8,062 nucleotides of DNA, from assembly GCA_027347805.1 (NCBI GenBank), contig DAIEQP010000357.1, positions 1 to 8,062 on the forward strand, in the 5' to 3' direction. The notes under the pieces were generated by a model that worked only from the letters and a program-made list of their open reading frames with translations, searched no databases and had not been told where the DNA came from. Source of the stretch: Ignavibacteria bacterium. GTDB taxonomy: Bacteria; Bacteroidota; Ignavibacteria; Ignavibacteriales; Melioribacteraceae. The translations under genes were made by a program, and so were the position numbers. Positions 1-7,045 of this stretch are shown in pieces (position 1 is the first letter of the stretch; each line of letters opens with the position of its first letter).

Positions 1-1
1 A

Positions 2-1771
2 ACATCAATTTTACTTTTGACATTTACACGTAAAGCAGCAAAAGAAATGATGGACCTCGCTTCCATTCTTCTTGATAACCGATGTTCAAAAATTAATGGC
101 GGAACATTTCATTCATTTGCAAATCTTACACTCCGTAAATATGCTAAAGCTGTAAATCTCGATAACGGCTTTACAATATTGGACCAAAGCGACAGCGAAG
201 ATGTTATTAATCTTATCCGGTCACAATTAAATCTCTCTCAGCATAAAAAAAGATTTCCAAATAAAGCAACATTAATGAAGGTGCTGAGTTTAAGTGTGAA
301 TACGGGCAGAACAATTGAAATAATACTTGAAGAGGAATATCCACACTTTGCAGAATACACGGATAAATTTCTTGATATAGAAAAGATTTACAAATCATAT
401 AAACAGAAAAATAATCTGCTAGATTATGACGACCTGCTTGTTTACCTGCGAGATTTTCTTTTAGGATTAAGCCCTGCTGCAAGAACTCTATTGAATTCAA
501 TAAAATATGTAATGGTTGATGAATACCAGGATACTAATAAACTTCAGGCAGAAATAATTCAAGGGTTAGCTCAGCTCAACCATAATATTATGGTTGTCGG
601 CGATGATTCTCAATCAATTTATTCTTTTCGCGGCGCTAATTTCAAAAACATTATGGAATTTCCAAAACTGTTTCCAAATGTAAAAGTTATTACGCTTGAA
701 GAGAATTATAGAAGCACACAGGAAGTTCTGAATTTCGCTAATCATATTATTGAACATGCAATTGAAAAGTATCCTAAACAATTGTTCACTAGAAAAATTG
801 GTGGTGAACTGCCTGGAATAATTTCGGCTGCTAATGAAAATATGCAATCCCGCTTTATAACAGAAAAAATTCTTGAGTTACGCGAAGAAGGTGTACCATT
901 AAATGATATTGCCGTTCTCTTTCGTTCATCTTTTCATTCGTTTGATCTCGAAATTGAATTAAACAAAGCAAATATTCCATATATCAAATTTGGCGGGATG
1001 AAGTTTATTGAAACAGCTCATGTAAAAGATATGCTTGCATTTCTGCGCATCGCACAGAATCCGAATGATTATGTCAGCGGGTACCGCGTTCTTTTGCTGC
1101 ATGAAGGAATTGGGCCTAAAAAAGCGCAGATAATTATGGATGAACTTGCATCACAAAAACTTTCAATAAAGATTCATCCTGAAAAAGCTTTGGTAAAAAG
1201 TTCAGGAGATAAACTTTTCAATTTGTTTTCTCTTCTACATGAAATACATTCTAAAAGCCAGCTGCCTGCAGATAAAACTGAACTTGTCTATAAATATTAT
1301 GAGCCAATCTTTCGCGATAAGTATGATGACTTCAACAAACGTAAAAAAGACTTAGATATATTCATGAATATTTCAGAGAATTATAAAAGTCTCGACTCAT
1401 TTTTGAGTGATATGGCTTTAGAACCGCCTCAAGATAGTGTTGCTGACGTTTCTCCGGAAGACAAAGAAAAAGAATATTTAACACTTTCTACAATTCATTC
1501 AGCAAAAGGACTTGAATGGCACTCTGTTTTTATTCTGCATGCTGTTGATGGATTCTTTCCATCCGGCCAATCGTTTGAAAAACTTGAAACACTTGAAGAA
1601 GAAAGACGATTGATGTATGTAGCAACAACAAGAGCAAAACAAAATTTATTTGTTTGTTATCCAATGCAGATATTTGATCGGCAGCAAGGAATTACGTTTG
1701 CCAAGCCTTCTAGATTTATTGAAGGAATTGAAGAGGATATGGCAGATACATGGCTGCTTGAAGAAGGATAA
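2..1771 (+). CDS. UvrD/PcrA/Rep-family ATP-dependent DNA helicase (5' end outside window)
   Basis: A superfamily 1A 3'-5' DNA helicase that would unwind DNA during repair or replication restart using ATP. The frame is open from base 2 and reads LLLTFTRKAA (motif Ia, 11-40), so the TTG at 17 is an internal codon and the true start, with Walker A, lies upstream. Further motifs in order: Ib GGTFHSF (98-118), II DEYQD (518-532, Walker B), III QSIYSFRGA (611-637), IV ENYRSTQEV (701-727), V STIHSAKGLEW (1487-1519) and VI EEERRLMYVATTRAK (1595-1639). About 589 codons are visible. The protein ends some 40 residues after motif VI, just past a PSRFIEGI box, so it lacks the long C-terminal extension of PcrA/UvrD. 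The family is certain. Which paralogue it is (UvrD, PcrA or a shorter relative) cannot be settled here, so no symbol is given. A 74-base gap separates it from cdd. Confidence 0.95.
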   Translation, partial: TSILLLTFTRKAAKEMMDLASILLDNRCSKINGGTFHSFANLTLRKYAKAVNLDNGFTILDQSDSEDVINLIRSQLNLSQHKKRFPNKATLMKVLSLSVNTGRTIEIILEEEYPHFAEYTDKFLDIEKIYKSYKQKNNLLDYDDLLVYLRDFLLGLSPAARTLLNSIKYVMVDEYQDTNKLQAEIIQGLAQLNHNIMVVGDDSQSIYSFRGANFKNIMEFPKLFPNVKVITLEENYRSTQEVLNFANHIIEHAIEKYPKQLFTRKIGGELPGIISAANENMQSRFITEKILELREEGVPLNDIAVLFRSSFHSFDLEIELNKANIPYIKFGGMKFIETAHVKDMLAFLRIAQNPNDYVSGYRVLLLHEGIGPKKAQIIMDELASQKLSIKIHPEKALVKSSGDKLFNLFSLLHEIHSKSQLPADKTELVYKYYEPIFRDKYDDFNKRKKDLDIFMNISENYKSLDSFLSDMALEPPQDSVADVSPEDKEKEYLTLSTIHSAKGLEWHSVFILHAVDGFFPSGQSFEKLETLEEERRLMYVATTRAKQNLFVCYPMQIFDRQQGITFAKPSRFIEGIEEDMADTWLLEEG

Positions 1772-1845
1772 GTTTGGAAATACAATATTGAATTGCGAAT
1801 TTAGTAATCAAAATCTTAATACAATTAAATTCAGGTAATTATTAA
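1772..1845 (+). promoter_or_regulatory. Gap before the nucleoside-salvage genes; possible weak promoter
   Basis: This 74-base AT-rich gap is the largest in the window and the only place a promoter for the salvage cluster could lie outside coding sequence. A weak sigma70-like pair is present: TTGCGA at 1793-1798 and CTTAAT at 1815-1820, 16 bases apart, each matching four of six consensus positions. A 7-base inverted repeat (GAATTTA 1797-1803, TAAATTC 1826-1832) overlaps it and could be chance in such AT-rich sequence. A short AGG at 1833-1835 is the only ribosome-binding candidate for cdd. The genes could equally be read from the helicase promoter. Confidence 0.2.
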
Positions 1846-2244
1846 ATGATTTCCGACAAAGAATTAGTCGAACTTGCCATTAAAGCCAAAGAAAAAGCTA
1901 TTCCTACCTATTCAAATTTTCATGTTGGTGCAGCATTATTAACTGAAGATGAGAAAATTATAATTGGTGCAAACATTGAAAATGCTTCGTACGGTTTGAC
2001 TATTTGTGCCGAAAGAACTGCTGTATTCAAAGCTCTTCTTGATGGAGAAAGAAAATTCAAATCTATTGCAATTGCCGGTGATTCTGACGATTACATTACA
2101 CCCTGCGGAGCCTGCCGGCAAATTCTGATTGAATTTTGCGGAAACAATCTTGATGTAATAATGATAAATAAAAAAGGTGATTTTATTAAAAAGAAAATGA
2201 ATGATTTACTTCCCTATTCATTTGGAGGAGACTTTTTAAAATGA
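1846..2244 (+). CDS. cdd: Cytidine deaminase
   Basis: Zinc-dependent hydrolytic deaminase converting cytidine and deoxycytidine to uridine and deoxyuridine in pyrimidine salvage; cytoplasmic. At 132 residues it matches the short, homotetrameric class. The active site is clear: substrate-binding NIENASYG (43-50), then CAE with Cys54 as zinc ligand and Glu56 as proton shuttle, then PCGAC with Cys87 and Cys90 as the other ligands. Three Cys ligands, rather than His plus two Cys, are typical of the tetrameric form. The family tail LLPYSF (121-126) is present, so the protein looks complete and functional. The ATG at 1846 gives a family-typical N-terminus, although the upstream ribosome-binding site is weak. 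Its TGA overlaps the tdk ATG (ATGA, 2241-2244), implying translational coupling. Confidence 0.97.
   Translation: MISDKELVELAIKAKEKAIPTYSNFHVGAALLTEDEKIIIGANIENASYGLTICAERTAVFKALLDGERKFKSIAIAGDSDDYITPCGACRQILIEFCGNNLDVIMINKKGDFIKKKMNDLLPYSFGGDFLK
2224..2230 (+). promoter_or_regulatory. Strong Shine-Dalgarno of tdk inside cdd
   Basis: GGAGGAG lies 10 bases upstream of the tdk ATG at 2241, within the last codons of cdd. It is the strongest ribosome-binding site seen in the window and fixes the tdk start at the ATGA overlap. Confidence 0.75.
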
Positions 2245-2813
2245 GTGAATTTACACCACATTCTTCCCCCGTTGATACCGGCTGGATTGAAGTAATTGCC
2301 GGTTGTATGTTCAGTGGTAAAACAGAAGAGTTAATTAGAAGATTGCGTCGTGCTAAAATTGCCAAGCTAAATGTGAAAGTCTTTAAACCGAAAGTTGACA
2401 ACCGCTATTCTGCAAATGAAATAGTTTCTCATAGTGAACAGTCTCTCCCATCAATCATAATCGAGAATCCATTTGATATTCTTGATCTTTCAGAAGATGC
2501 CCAGGTTGTTGGTATTGATGAAGCGCAATTTTTTTCAAATGATTTAATTGATGTTGTAAACAAACTTGCAGATCGGGGTAAACGTGTAATAATTGCAGGA
2601 CTTGATCAGGACTTTAAAGGTGTTCCTTTTGAACCTATGCCGCAGTTATTAGCAGTTGCTGAATACATCACAAAAACTTTAGCTATTTGTGTAAATTGCG
2701 GAAACCCTGCAGATCGAACCCAGAGAAAAGTCGTTTCATCAGAAAGAGTATTAGTCGGTGCTGCAGATAGCTATGAAGCTCGCTGCAGAAAATGTCATTA
2801 CATACCAGAATAA
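2241..2813 (+). CDS. tdk: Thymidine kinase, type II (TK1-like)
   Basis: Phosphorylates thymidine, and usually deoxyuridine, to the 5'-monophosphate with ATP, feeding dTTP synthesis by salvage. At 190 residues it has the full TK1-like layout: P-loop GCMFSGKT (21-28), the VDNRYS segment (52-57), DEAQFF (93-98) with catalytic Glu94, and GLDQDFKGVPF (120-130). A structural zinc site is formed by Cys150 and Cys153 (CVNC) and by Cys182 and Cys185 (CRKC). The lasso loop before it ends in SYEAR, with Tyr178 expected to contact the thymine base. All key residues are present. The gene starts inside the cdd stop codon and ends 13 bases before nupC. Deoxyuridine made by Cdd from deoxycytidine is a plausible direct substrate, which makes the pairing biochemically sensible. 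Confidence 0.97.
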   Translation: MSEFTPHSSPVDTGWIEVIAGCMFSGKTEELIRRLRRAKIAKLNVKVFKPKVDNRYSANEIVSHSEQSLPSIIIENPFDILDLSEDAQVVGIDEAQFFSNDLIDVVNKLADRGKRVIIAGLDQDFKGVPFEPMPQLLAVAEYITKTLAICVNCGNPADRTQRKVVSSERVLVGAADSYEARCRKCHYIPE

Positions 2814-2826
2814 TCAAAGGTGATTA

Positions 2827-4179
2827 ATGGATTTTATTGGAAATCTTTTTCGTGGATTAATTGGAATAGTAATTTTAATAGGCATTGCATTTTTATTTTC
2901 AAATAATAAAAAGAAAGTAAATTGGATAATGGTCGTAAAAGCGATCGGCATTCAAATTTTATTTGCAATTTTCATTCTTCACAGTGAAACTCTTAGAAGC
3001 TGGTTTTTTATACTCGGCTGGCCTAAAGACGCAATCAATTGGCTTGGCTCTGCTATTGTAGCACTTCTTAATTTCACTATGCAGGGCTCACAGTTTGTCT
3101 TTGGTTTGTTAGGAACAAATACAGCTCCAGGAAATTTAGGAGTGATCTTTGCATTCCAGGTACTACCAACAATTATTTTTGTATCTGCTGTTACTTCAAT
3201 TCTGTACTACTTTGGAATTTTGCAATTGGTTGTAAAAGGAATGGCCTGGGTAATGGCTAAACTTTTAGGAACAAGCGGTGCAGAATCACTATCGAATACT
3301 GCAAATATATTTGTTGGACAGACAGAGGCGCCTCTCCTAATACGTCCTTACATCGAAAAAATGACAAACTCAGAAATTTTAACAATTATGATTGGAGGAA
3401 TGGCTACTATTGCCGGCGGAGTTATGGCAAGTTATATTCAAATGCTGGGGCAATCTTTTGCTGAAGCCAACAATATGAGCCTAGCACAAGCACAAATAAA
3501 ATTTGCAATTCAACTTCTTGCCGCAAGCACAATGGCTGCACCTGCATCATTAGCTTTATCTAAAATTTTATACCCTGAAACTGAAGAACCAGTTACGAAA
3601 GGTACAGTTAAGCTGAAAGTTGAAAAGAATGCTTCCAATGTAATTGAAGCTGCCGCTACCGGAGCTGCAGATGGTTTGCAGCTTGCATTAAATGTTGCTG
3701 GAATGCTTATCGCATTTATTGCTTTGATTGCTTTGTTAAATTTTCTCTGCTCATGGATTGGCGATCTAGTTGGAATTAATAATTATTTAAGACAAAATTT
3801 TGGTCAGCCGCTTTCACTTCAGTTATTGTTTGGAATCGTTTTGAGATATCTAGCGATTGGTATCGGCGTGCCGTGGAATGATGCATTCAATTTTGGAAGC
3901 TTGATTGGAACTAAAGTTGTACTTAATGAATTTGTAGCTTATGCTGATTTAACAAATTTGATTAAAACACACGCAATGAGTGAAAAAGGAATGATGATGG
4001 CTACTTATGCATTATGCGGATTTGCTAATTTTTCTTCAATTGCAATTCAAATTGGAGGAATAGGACCATTAGCACCTTCTCGTAAAAAAGATATTGCTGC
4101 GCTGGGTTTAAAAGCGGTTCTAGGCGGAATGCTTGCAACATTGATGACTGCAACATTATCAGGAATTTTAGTACAATGA
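2827..4179 (+). CDS. nupC: Concentrative nucleoside transporter (NupC/CNT family)
   Basis: Inner-membrane symporter that brings nucleosides into the cell using a Na+ or H+ gradient. The 450-residue protein is hydrophobic almost throughout, with N-terminal helices near residues 5-25 and 35-53. It carries the CNT signature segments: GQTEAPL at 164-170 (first re-entrant hairpin, nucleoside and ion contacts), NEFVAY at 367-372, and CGFANFSS at about 397-404 followed by a Gly-rich IGGIGPLAPSRKKD. These match the substrate-site elements of the structurally characterised Vibrio CNT. Length is slightly above the usual 400-425 residues. The ATG at 2827 has AAAGGTGA just upstream (2816-2823). The stop overlaps the PNP start by ATGA (4176-4179). 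The choice of ion and the nucleoside range cannot be read from sequence alone; its neighbours handle both pyrimidine and purine nucleosides. Confidence 0.93.
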   Translation: MDFIGNLFRGLIGIVILIGIAFLFSNNKKKVNWIMVVKAIGIQILFAIFILHSETLRSWFFILGWPKDAINWLGSAIVALLNFTMQGSQFVFGLLGTNTAPGNLGVIFAFQVLPTIIFVSAVTSILYYFGILQLVVKGMAWVMAKLLGTSGAESLSNTANIFVGQTEAPLLIRPYIEKMTNSEILTIMIGGMATIAGGVMASYIQMLGQSFAEANNMSLAQAQIKFAIQLLAASTMAAPASLALSKILYPETEEPVTKGTVKLKVEKNASNVIEAAATGAADGLQLALNVAGMLIAFIALIALLNFLCSWIGDLVGINNYLRQNFGQPLSLQLLFGIVLRYLAIGIGVPWNDAFNFGSLIGTKVVLNEFVAYADLTNLIKTHAMSEKGMMMATYALCGFANFSSIAIQIGGIGPLAPSRKKDIAALGLKAVLGGMLATLMTATLSGILVQ

Positions 4180-4997
4180 TAAATATGAATTCTCAATACC
4201 GTGATACATTTGAAGCTTTAGCTAAACAAATTCCATTTGAGCCGGAAATATGCATTGTTCTTGGAAGCGGACTTGGCGACTTTGCAGAGAAAGTAGAAAC
4301 AGTAAAATCTATTTCTACTTCTTCACTTCCCAATTATCCGCAATCAACTGTTGAAGGCCACAGTGGATTTCTTCACTTTTCAAAATATGCCGATAAAAAA
4401 CTTTTGATCATTCAAGGTAGAATTCACCTTTATGAAGGGTATAGAATTTCTCAATGTGTTGTACCAGTATTTATTGCATCTAAATTAAATTGTAAAAAAA
4501 TTTTGTTGACCAACGCTGCCGGTGGTGTTAATATTAATTTCAAACCGGGCGATTTAATGCTTGCAACTTCGTTGAATGGAATTAATATTCAAAAAGAACT
4601 TACCGATTTAATTGGACTTGCTTCGCTTGAACAAAAAAATTCCATTAAAGATTTCCCTTCTGAATCTTTTAATAATATCATTAGAAAAGCCGCTGTTGAT
4701 AAAGGAATAAGGTTGAAAGAAGGAGTTTACTGGTATAATAAAGGTCCAACCTATGAAACACCTGCTGAAATTAAATACATGGGTAAATTCGGTGCCGATG
4801 CAGTTGGAATGTCAACCGTGCATGAAGCAATTTATGCTGCTTATTTGGGATTGTCAGTTGCATCGATTTCCTGTATTACAAATTATGCAGCCGGTTTATC
4901 TCCTCAGAAACTTTCTCATCAGGAAGTTATGGAAACAGCTGAACTGGTTAAAAAAGATTTTGAAGGACTTGTAAAAAAGATTATTGAGTTAAGTTAA
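4176..4997 (+). CDS. Purine nucleoside phosphorylase (trimeric PNP family), divergent central loop
   Basis: Cleaves purine (deoxy)nucleosides with phosphate to the free base and (deoxy)ribose 1-phosphate. At 273 residues it fits the trimeric PNP family. Conserved parts: LGSGLG (29-34, phosphate Ser31), VEGHSG (59-64), GRIHLYEGY (81-89), TNAAGGVN (112-119), GPTYETPAE (190-198, base-binding Glu194), VGMSTV (210-215) and ITNYAAG (234-240, Asn236). Glu plus Asn in the base pocket suggests 6-oxopurines (inosine, guanosine). Residues 130-165 are odd: the usual DHIN, NPL and RFPDMSEAY segments are replaced by SLNGIN, TDLIG and KDFPSESF. The usual Arg-His after the MSTVPE motif reads Ala222-Tyr223. 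The ATG at 4176 overlaps the nupC stop; AGGA at 4161-4164 supports it over the ATG at 4185. The last 17 bases overlap rsmE on the other strand. Confidence 0.92.
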   Translation: MINMNSQYRDTFEALAKQIPFEPEICIVLGSGLGDFAEKVETVKSISTSSLPNYPQSTVEGHSGFLHFSKYADKKLLIIQGRIHLYEGYRISQCVVPVFIASKLNCKKILLTNAAGGVNINFKPGDLMLATSLNGINIQKELTDLIGLASLEQKNSIKDFPSESFNNIIRKAAVDKGIRLKEGVYWYNKGPTYETPAEIKYMGKFGADAVGMSTVHEAIYAAYLGLSVASISCITNYAAGLSPQKLSHQEVMETAELVKKDFEGLVKKIIELS

Positions 4998-5727
4998 GCG
5001 ATAATTCAGCAGCCGCAGTAATTATTGCTGTTTCGCTTCGTAAACGGTTATCTGTTAGTTTAATTGTAATTACTTCATTCTCGCTTTTTTGTGCAAGTTC
5101 AATTTTCAATTCATCTTCATCAAATCCTCCTTCAGGACCAAATATGAAATAAGACTTATGAATATTGATTGTCGACTTATAAATTGAATTGAGTTTTTGT
5201 TCGGCATTCTGATCGAAAATAATTTTAATACCATCCATTCTAAATATTTCAGAAACAGATTTGCAATATGTAATTGTCGGGAGCCAAGCTCTTAGAGATT
5301 GTTTCATTGCCGAGGTCAAGATCTTTTTCCATCTTTCTAACTTTTCACCTTTTGCAACAGAGCGTTTAGAATCGAACACGACAAAATTTGTAATCCCAAG
5401 CTCAACACATTTTTCCAAAGCAAATTCAAATCTCTCAGAAGTTCTTAATCGCGGCAAACAAAAAATGAAGTTATTAAAATAGTTTTCGTATAAATAGGTT
5501 TCGATTATTGTTGCAGTTAAAAGTTTCTTTTCGAAAGAATTGATTTTTGTCTTATAGATATTCCCCTTTCCATCTGTAACATAGATATCATCATTCAGTT
5601 TATGACGCATAACATTACAAATATGATGATGTTCATCTCCAATAATTTCAATTGTATTATCAATTACTTTACTGGAATAGTATAATTCAATATCAGAAAG
5701 AAAAACCGGTAGCGACAAGAAATTCAC
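4981..5727 (-). CDS. rsmE: 16S rRNA (uracil1498-N3)-methyltransferase RsmE
   Basis: SPOUT-class enzyme that uses S-adenosylmethionine to methylate N3 of U1498 in 16S rRNA within the 30S subunit. The 248-residue frame shows an N-terminal PUA-like part with DEHHHICNVMR (31-41), the LEKCVELGI segment (104-112), KQSLRAWLP (142-150) and the knotted SAM-binding end: FGPEGGF (196-202), then LRSETAIITAAAEL (229-242). The usual LGxRILR ahead of SETA is altered to LTDNRLR. The longest frame starts at a GTG (5727) that overlaps the Omp85 gene by 35 bases. A TTG at 5718, with AAAGGTGA just upstream (5731-5724), is an equally good start. Homology proper begins only near ELYYSS (residue 14), so about 10 N-terminal residues are uncertain. 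The 3' end overlaps the PNP gene by 17 bases. Confidence 0.93.
   Translation of the reverse strand: MNFLSLPVFLSDIELYYSSKVIDNTIEIIGDEHHHICNVMRHKLNDDIYVTDGKGNIYKTKINSFEKKLLTATIIETYLYENYFNNFIFCLPRLRTSERFEFALEKCVELGITNFVVFDSKRSVAKGEKLERWKKILTSAMKQSLRAWLPTITYCKSVSEIFRMDGIKIIFDQNAEQKLNSIYKSTINIHKSYFIFGPEGGFDEDELKIELAQKSENEVITIKLTDNRLRSETAIITAAAELSLNLTQ
4996..5038. terminator. Imperfect hairpin at the convergent PNP/rsmE junction
   Basis: A two-part inverted repeat starts at the PNP stop codon: AAGCGA (4996-5001) pairs with TCGCTT (5033-5038), and inside it CAGCA (5007-5011) pairs with TGCTG (5026-5030). The arms are separated by an unequal internal loop (5 and 2 bases) and a 14-base apical loop. 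No T-run follows directly on either strand; on the minus strand a run of six T occurs about 17 bases beyond. It lies inside the rsmE coding end, so pairing may be incidental. It is the only terminator candidate for these two converging transcripts that I can find. Confidence 0.22.
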
Positions 5728-7045
5728 CTTTCCCTAATTCATTAATTGCATATTCAAATCTAATTGCGTTAAACGGTAAAATCAAAACCGTCAAACCAAG
5801 ACCATATCCTGAATAAAACTTATTAAAAAAAAGCGGTTCCCCTTCATTGAAAGTTGTTCCAGCATCTGTAAATGCGTGCAGATACATTTCTATGCGCGCA
5901 GAGGTTAAGCTTTTTGGAATTAAAGGCAAATCAAGGCTTACATTCCATTCCTTGAGCAATGGAAAACTAAACTCAAGAGAAGTAAGAAGTGAATTTTCAC
6001 CTTCTCCATAATCGTTTGAGTGGCCGCGAATTCTATCTGAATAACCCAGGAATGAATAATCATAGAATGGTACAAGTTTACCAAAAGTCTGCCGGTACTT
6101 AAATCTCCATTTAGTTGAAAGCTGTCCAATCAATTCATGATATTCCCTGAAGTCAAAATTAAATATGTTGTAACTAATTCCCTTCAAACCAAATCCTTTA
6201 TGAAGAATATCACCATAAATTAATAAACCGTTTTGGGAAAATTGTTTTAGATCTCTTGAATCAAAAAAATAGTAAGCAGAAATCCATGGATAATTATCAA
6301 CTGAAGTTCCTGAAGCAGTTAATTTGTTTTCAGGAGATATATCCAGTTGCCTGTTATCAAACCCAACTGATATTCCAAATAAATTAAATTGATTGATTCT
6401 TTTGTAAAATCCGATATTGCCTTTAATAATTTTGTAGTTAAAATCAGAATTGACGACTAGTTTTGCTTCTTCATTAATATTCGCAGTTCGATAATAACCG
6501 AATCCGAACGTGAGACCAATATTATTGTCATAAATTATAGCAGGATTATCATATTGAACTGAGAGAAATGTGTTGAATCCAATTCCAAATGAAGATTGTA
6601 AAGTTTCATTTCTTCCTCTGAAATTTTTCCACGATAAATTTATACCAACTGTTGAATTACTAAGCAAACCTTTTTCAATATACCAGAAAGGAATTGGATA
6701 AATATACCATGTTTCATCTACATCTATAACAACTATTGTTGTATCTGCATTTTTAACTACTATTAGATCAACTCGATTAAATAATCCAAGGCTGAATATC
6801 CTTTCCCTGTTATAATGAAGTACAGATTCATTTATTGTATCACCAACCTGGAAATTGAGTTCTCTCAGAATTATAAAATCTTTTGTTTGCTTGTTGCCGA
6901 CAATTTTTATTGAATCGACATGAACATTTTCATTTTGTTTTAATGAATCTGGCTGTGTAATGCAATAATACTTCTGATTCGGAATAATCAAAAGTATTAT
7001 TAGCAGAACAATATACTTTAGAGGATCTATTGAAAGGCTTTGCAT
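5693..7045 (-). CDS. Omp85-superfamily outer-membrane protein with a single POTRA domain
   Basis: An outer-membrane beta-barrel of the BamA/TamA/FhaC superfamily, 450 residues. The N-terminus has Lys10 followed by a hydrophobic stretch (11-22), consistent with a Sec signal peptide, although no clear cleavage motif stands out. Residues about 42-112 form one POTRA domain, with the typical SIKIVGNKQTKDFIILREL opening and the LFNRVDLIVV strand. The remaining 335 or so residues alternate like transmembrane strands, are rich in Tyr, Phe and Gly, and contain RIRGH (338-342), the lid-loop R-G signature of the family. The chain ends in VATGFSF, a terminal-Phe beta-signal. BamA has five POTRA domains and TamA three, so this is neither. 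Transport or assembly substrate unknown. The ATG at 7045 lies inside the CoA-binding gene (19-base overlap) and has no evident Shine-Dalgarno. Confidence 0.85.
   Translation of the reverse strand: MQSLSIDPLKYIVLLIILLIIPNQKYYCITQPDSLKQNENVHVDSIKIVGNKQTKDFIILRELNFQVGDTINESVLHYNRERIFSLGLFNRVDLIVVKNADTTIVVIDVDETWYIYPIPFWYIEKGLLSNSTVGINLSWKNFRGRNETLQSSFGIGFNTFLSVQYDNPAIIYDNNIGLTFGFGYYRTANINEEAKLVVNSDFNYKIIKGNIGFYKRINQFNLFGISVGFDNRQLDISPENKLTASGTSVDNYPWISAYYFFDSRDLKQFSQNGLLIYGDILHKGFGLKGISYNIFNFDFREYHELIGQLSTKWRFKYRQTFGKLVPFYDYSFLGYSDRIRGHSNDYGEGENSLLTSLEFSFPLLKEWNVSLDLPLIPKSLTSARIEMYLHAFTDAGTTFNEGEPLFFNKFYSGYGLGLTVLILPFNAIRFEYAINELGKGEFLVATGFSF
5724..5731 (-). promoter_or_regulatory. Shine-Dalgarno bearing on the rsmE start
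   Basis: On the minus strand AAAGGTGA (5731-5724) lies 5 bases before the in-frame TTG at 5718 and contains the GTG at 5727 itself. The same octamer precedes the nupC ATG at 2827. A second G-rich stretch, AGGG (5735-5732), lies 4 bases before the GTG. The octamer favours TTG 5718; the shorter match would serve GTG 5727. Both sit within the end of the upstream Omp85 gene, so translation is probably coupled. Confidence 0.4.

Noticed and set aside
17..19. TTG at 17 as the start of the helicase
   Set aside because: The frame is open upstream and encodes the conserved LLL before TFTRKAA; the Walker A motif must precede it, so the gene begins outside the window.
213..847. Minus-strand open frames of 95 and 77 residues opposite the helicase
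   Set aside because: They lie antisense to strongly conserved helicase motifs and their translations show no family features; they are shadows.
1650..1838. 62-residue plus-strand frame running across the helicase end into the gap
   Set aside because: It overlaps the helicase motif-rich end in another frame, has no recognisable motif and no ribosome-binding site.
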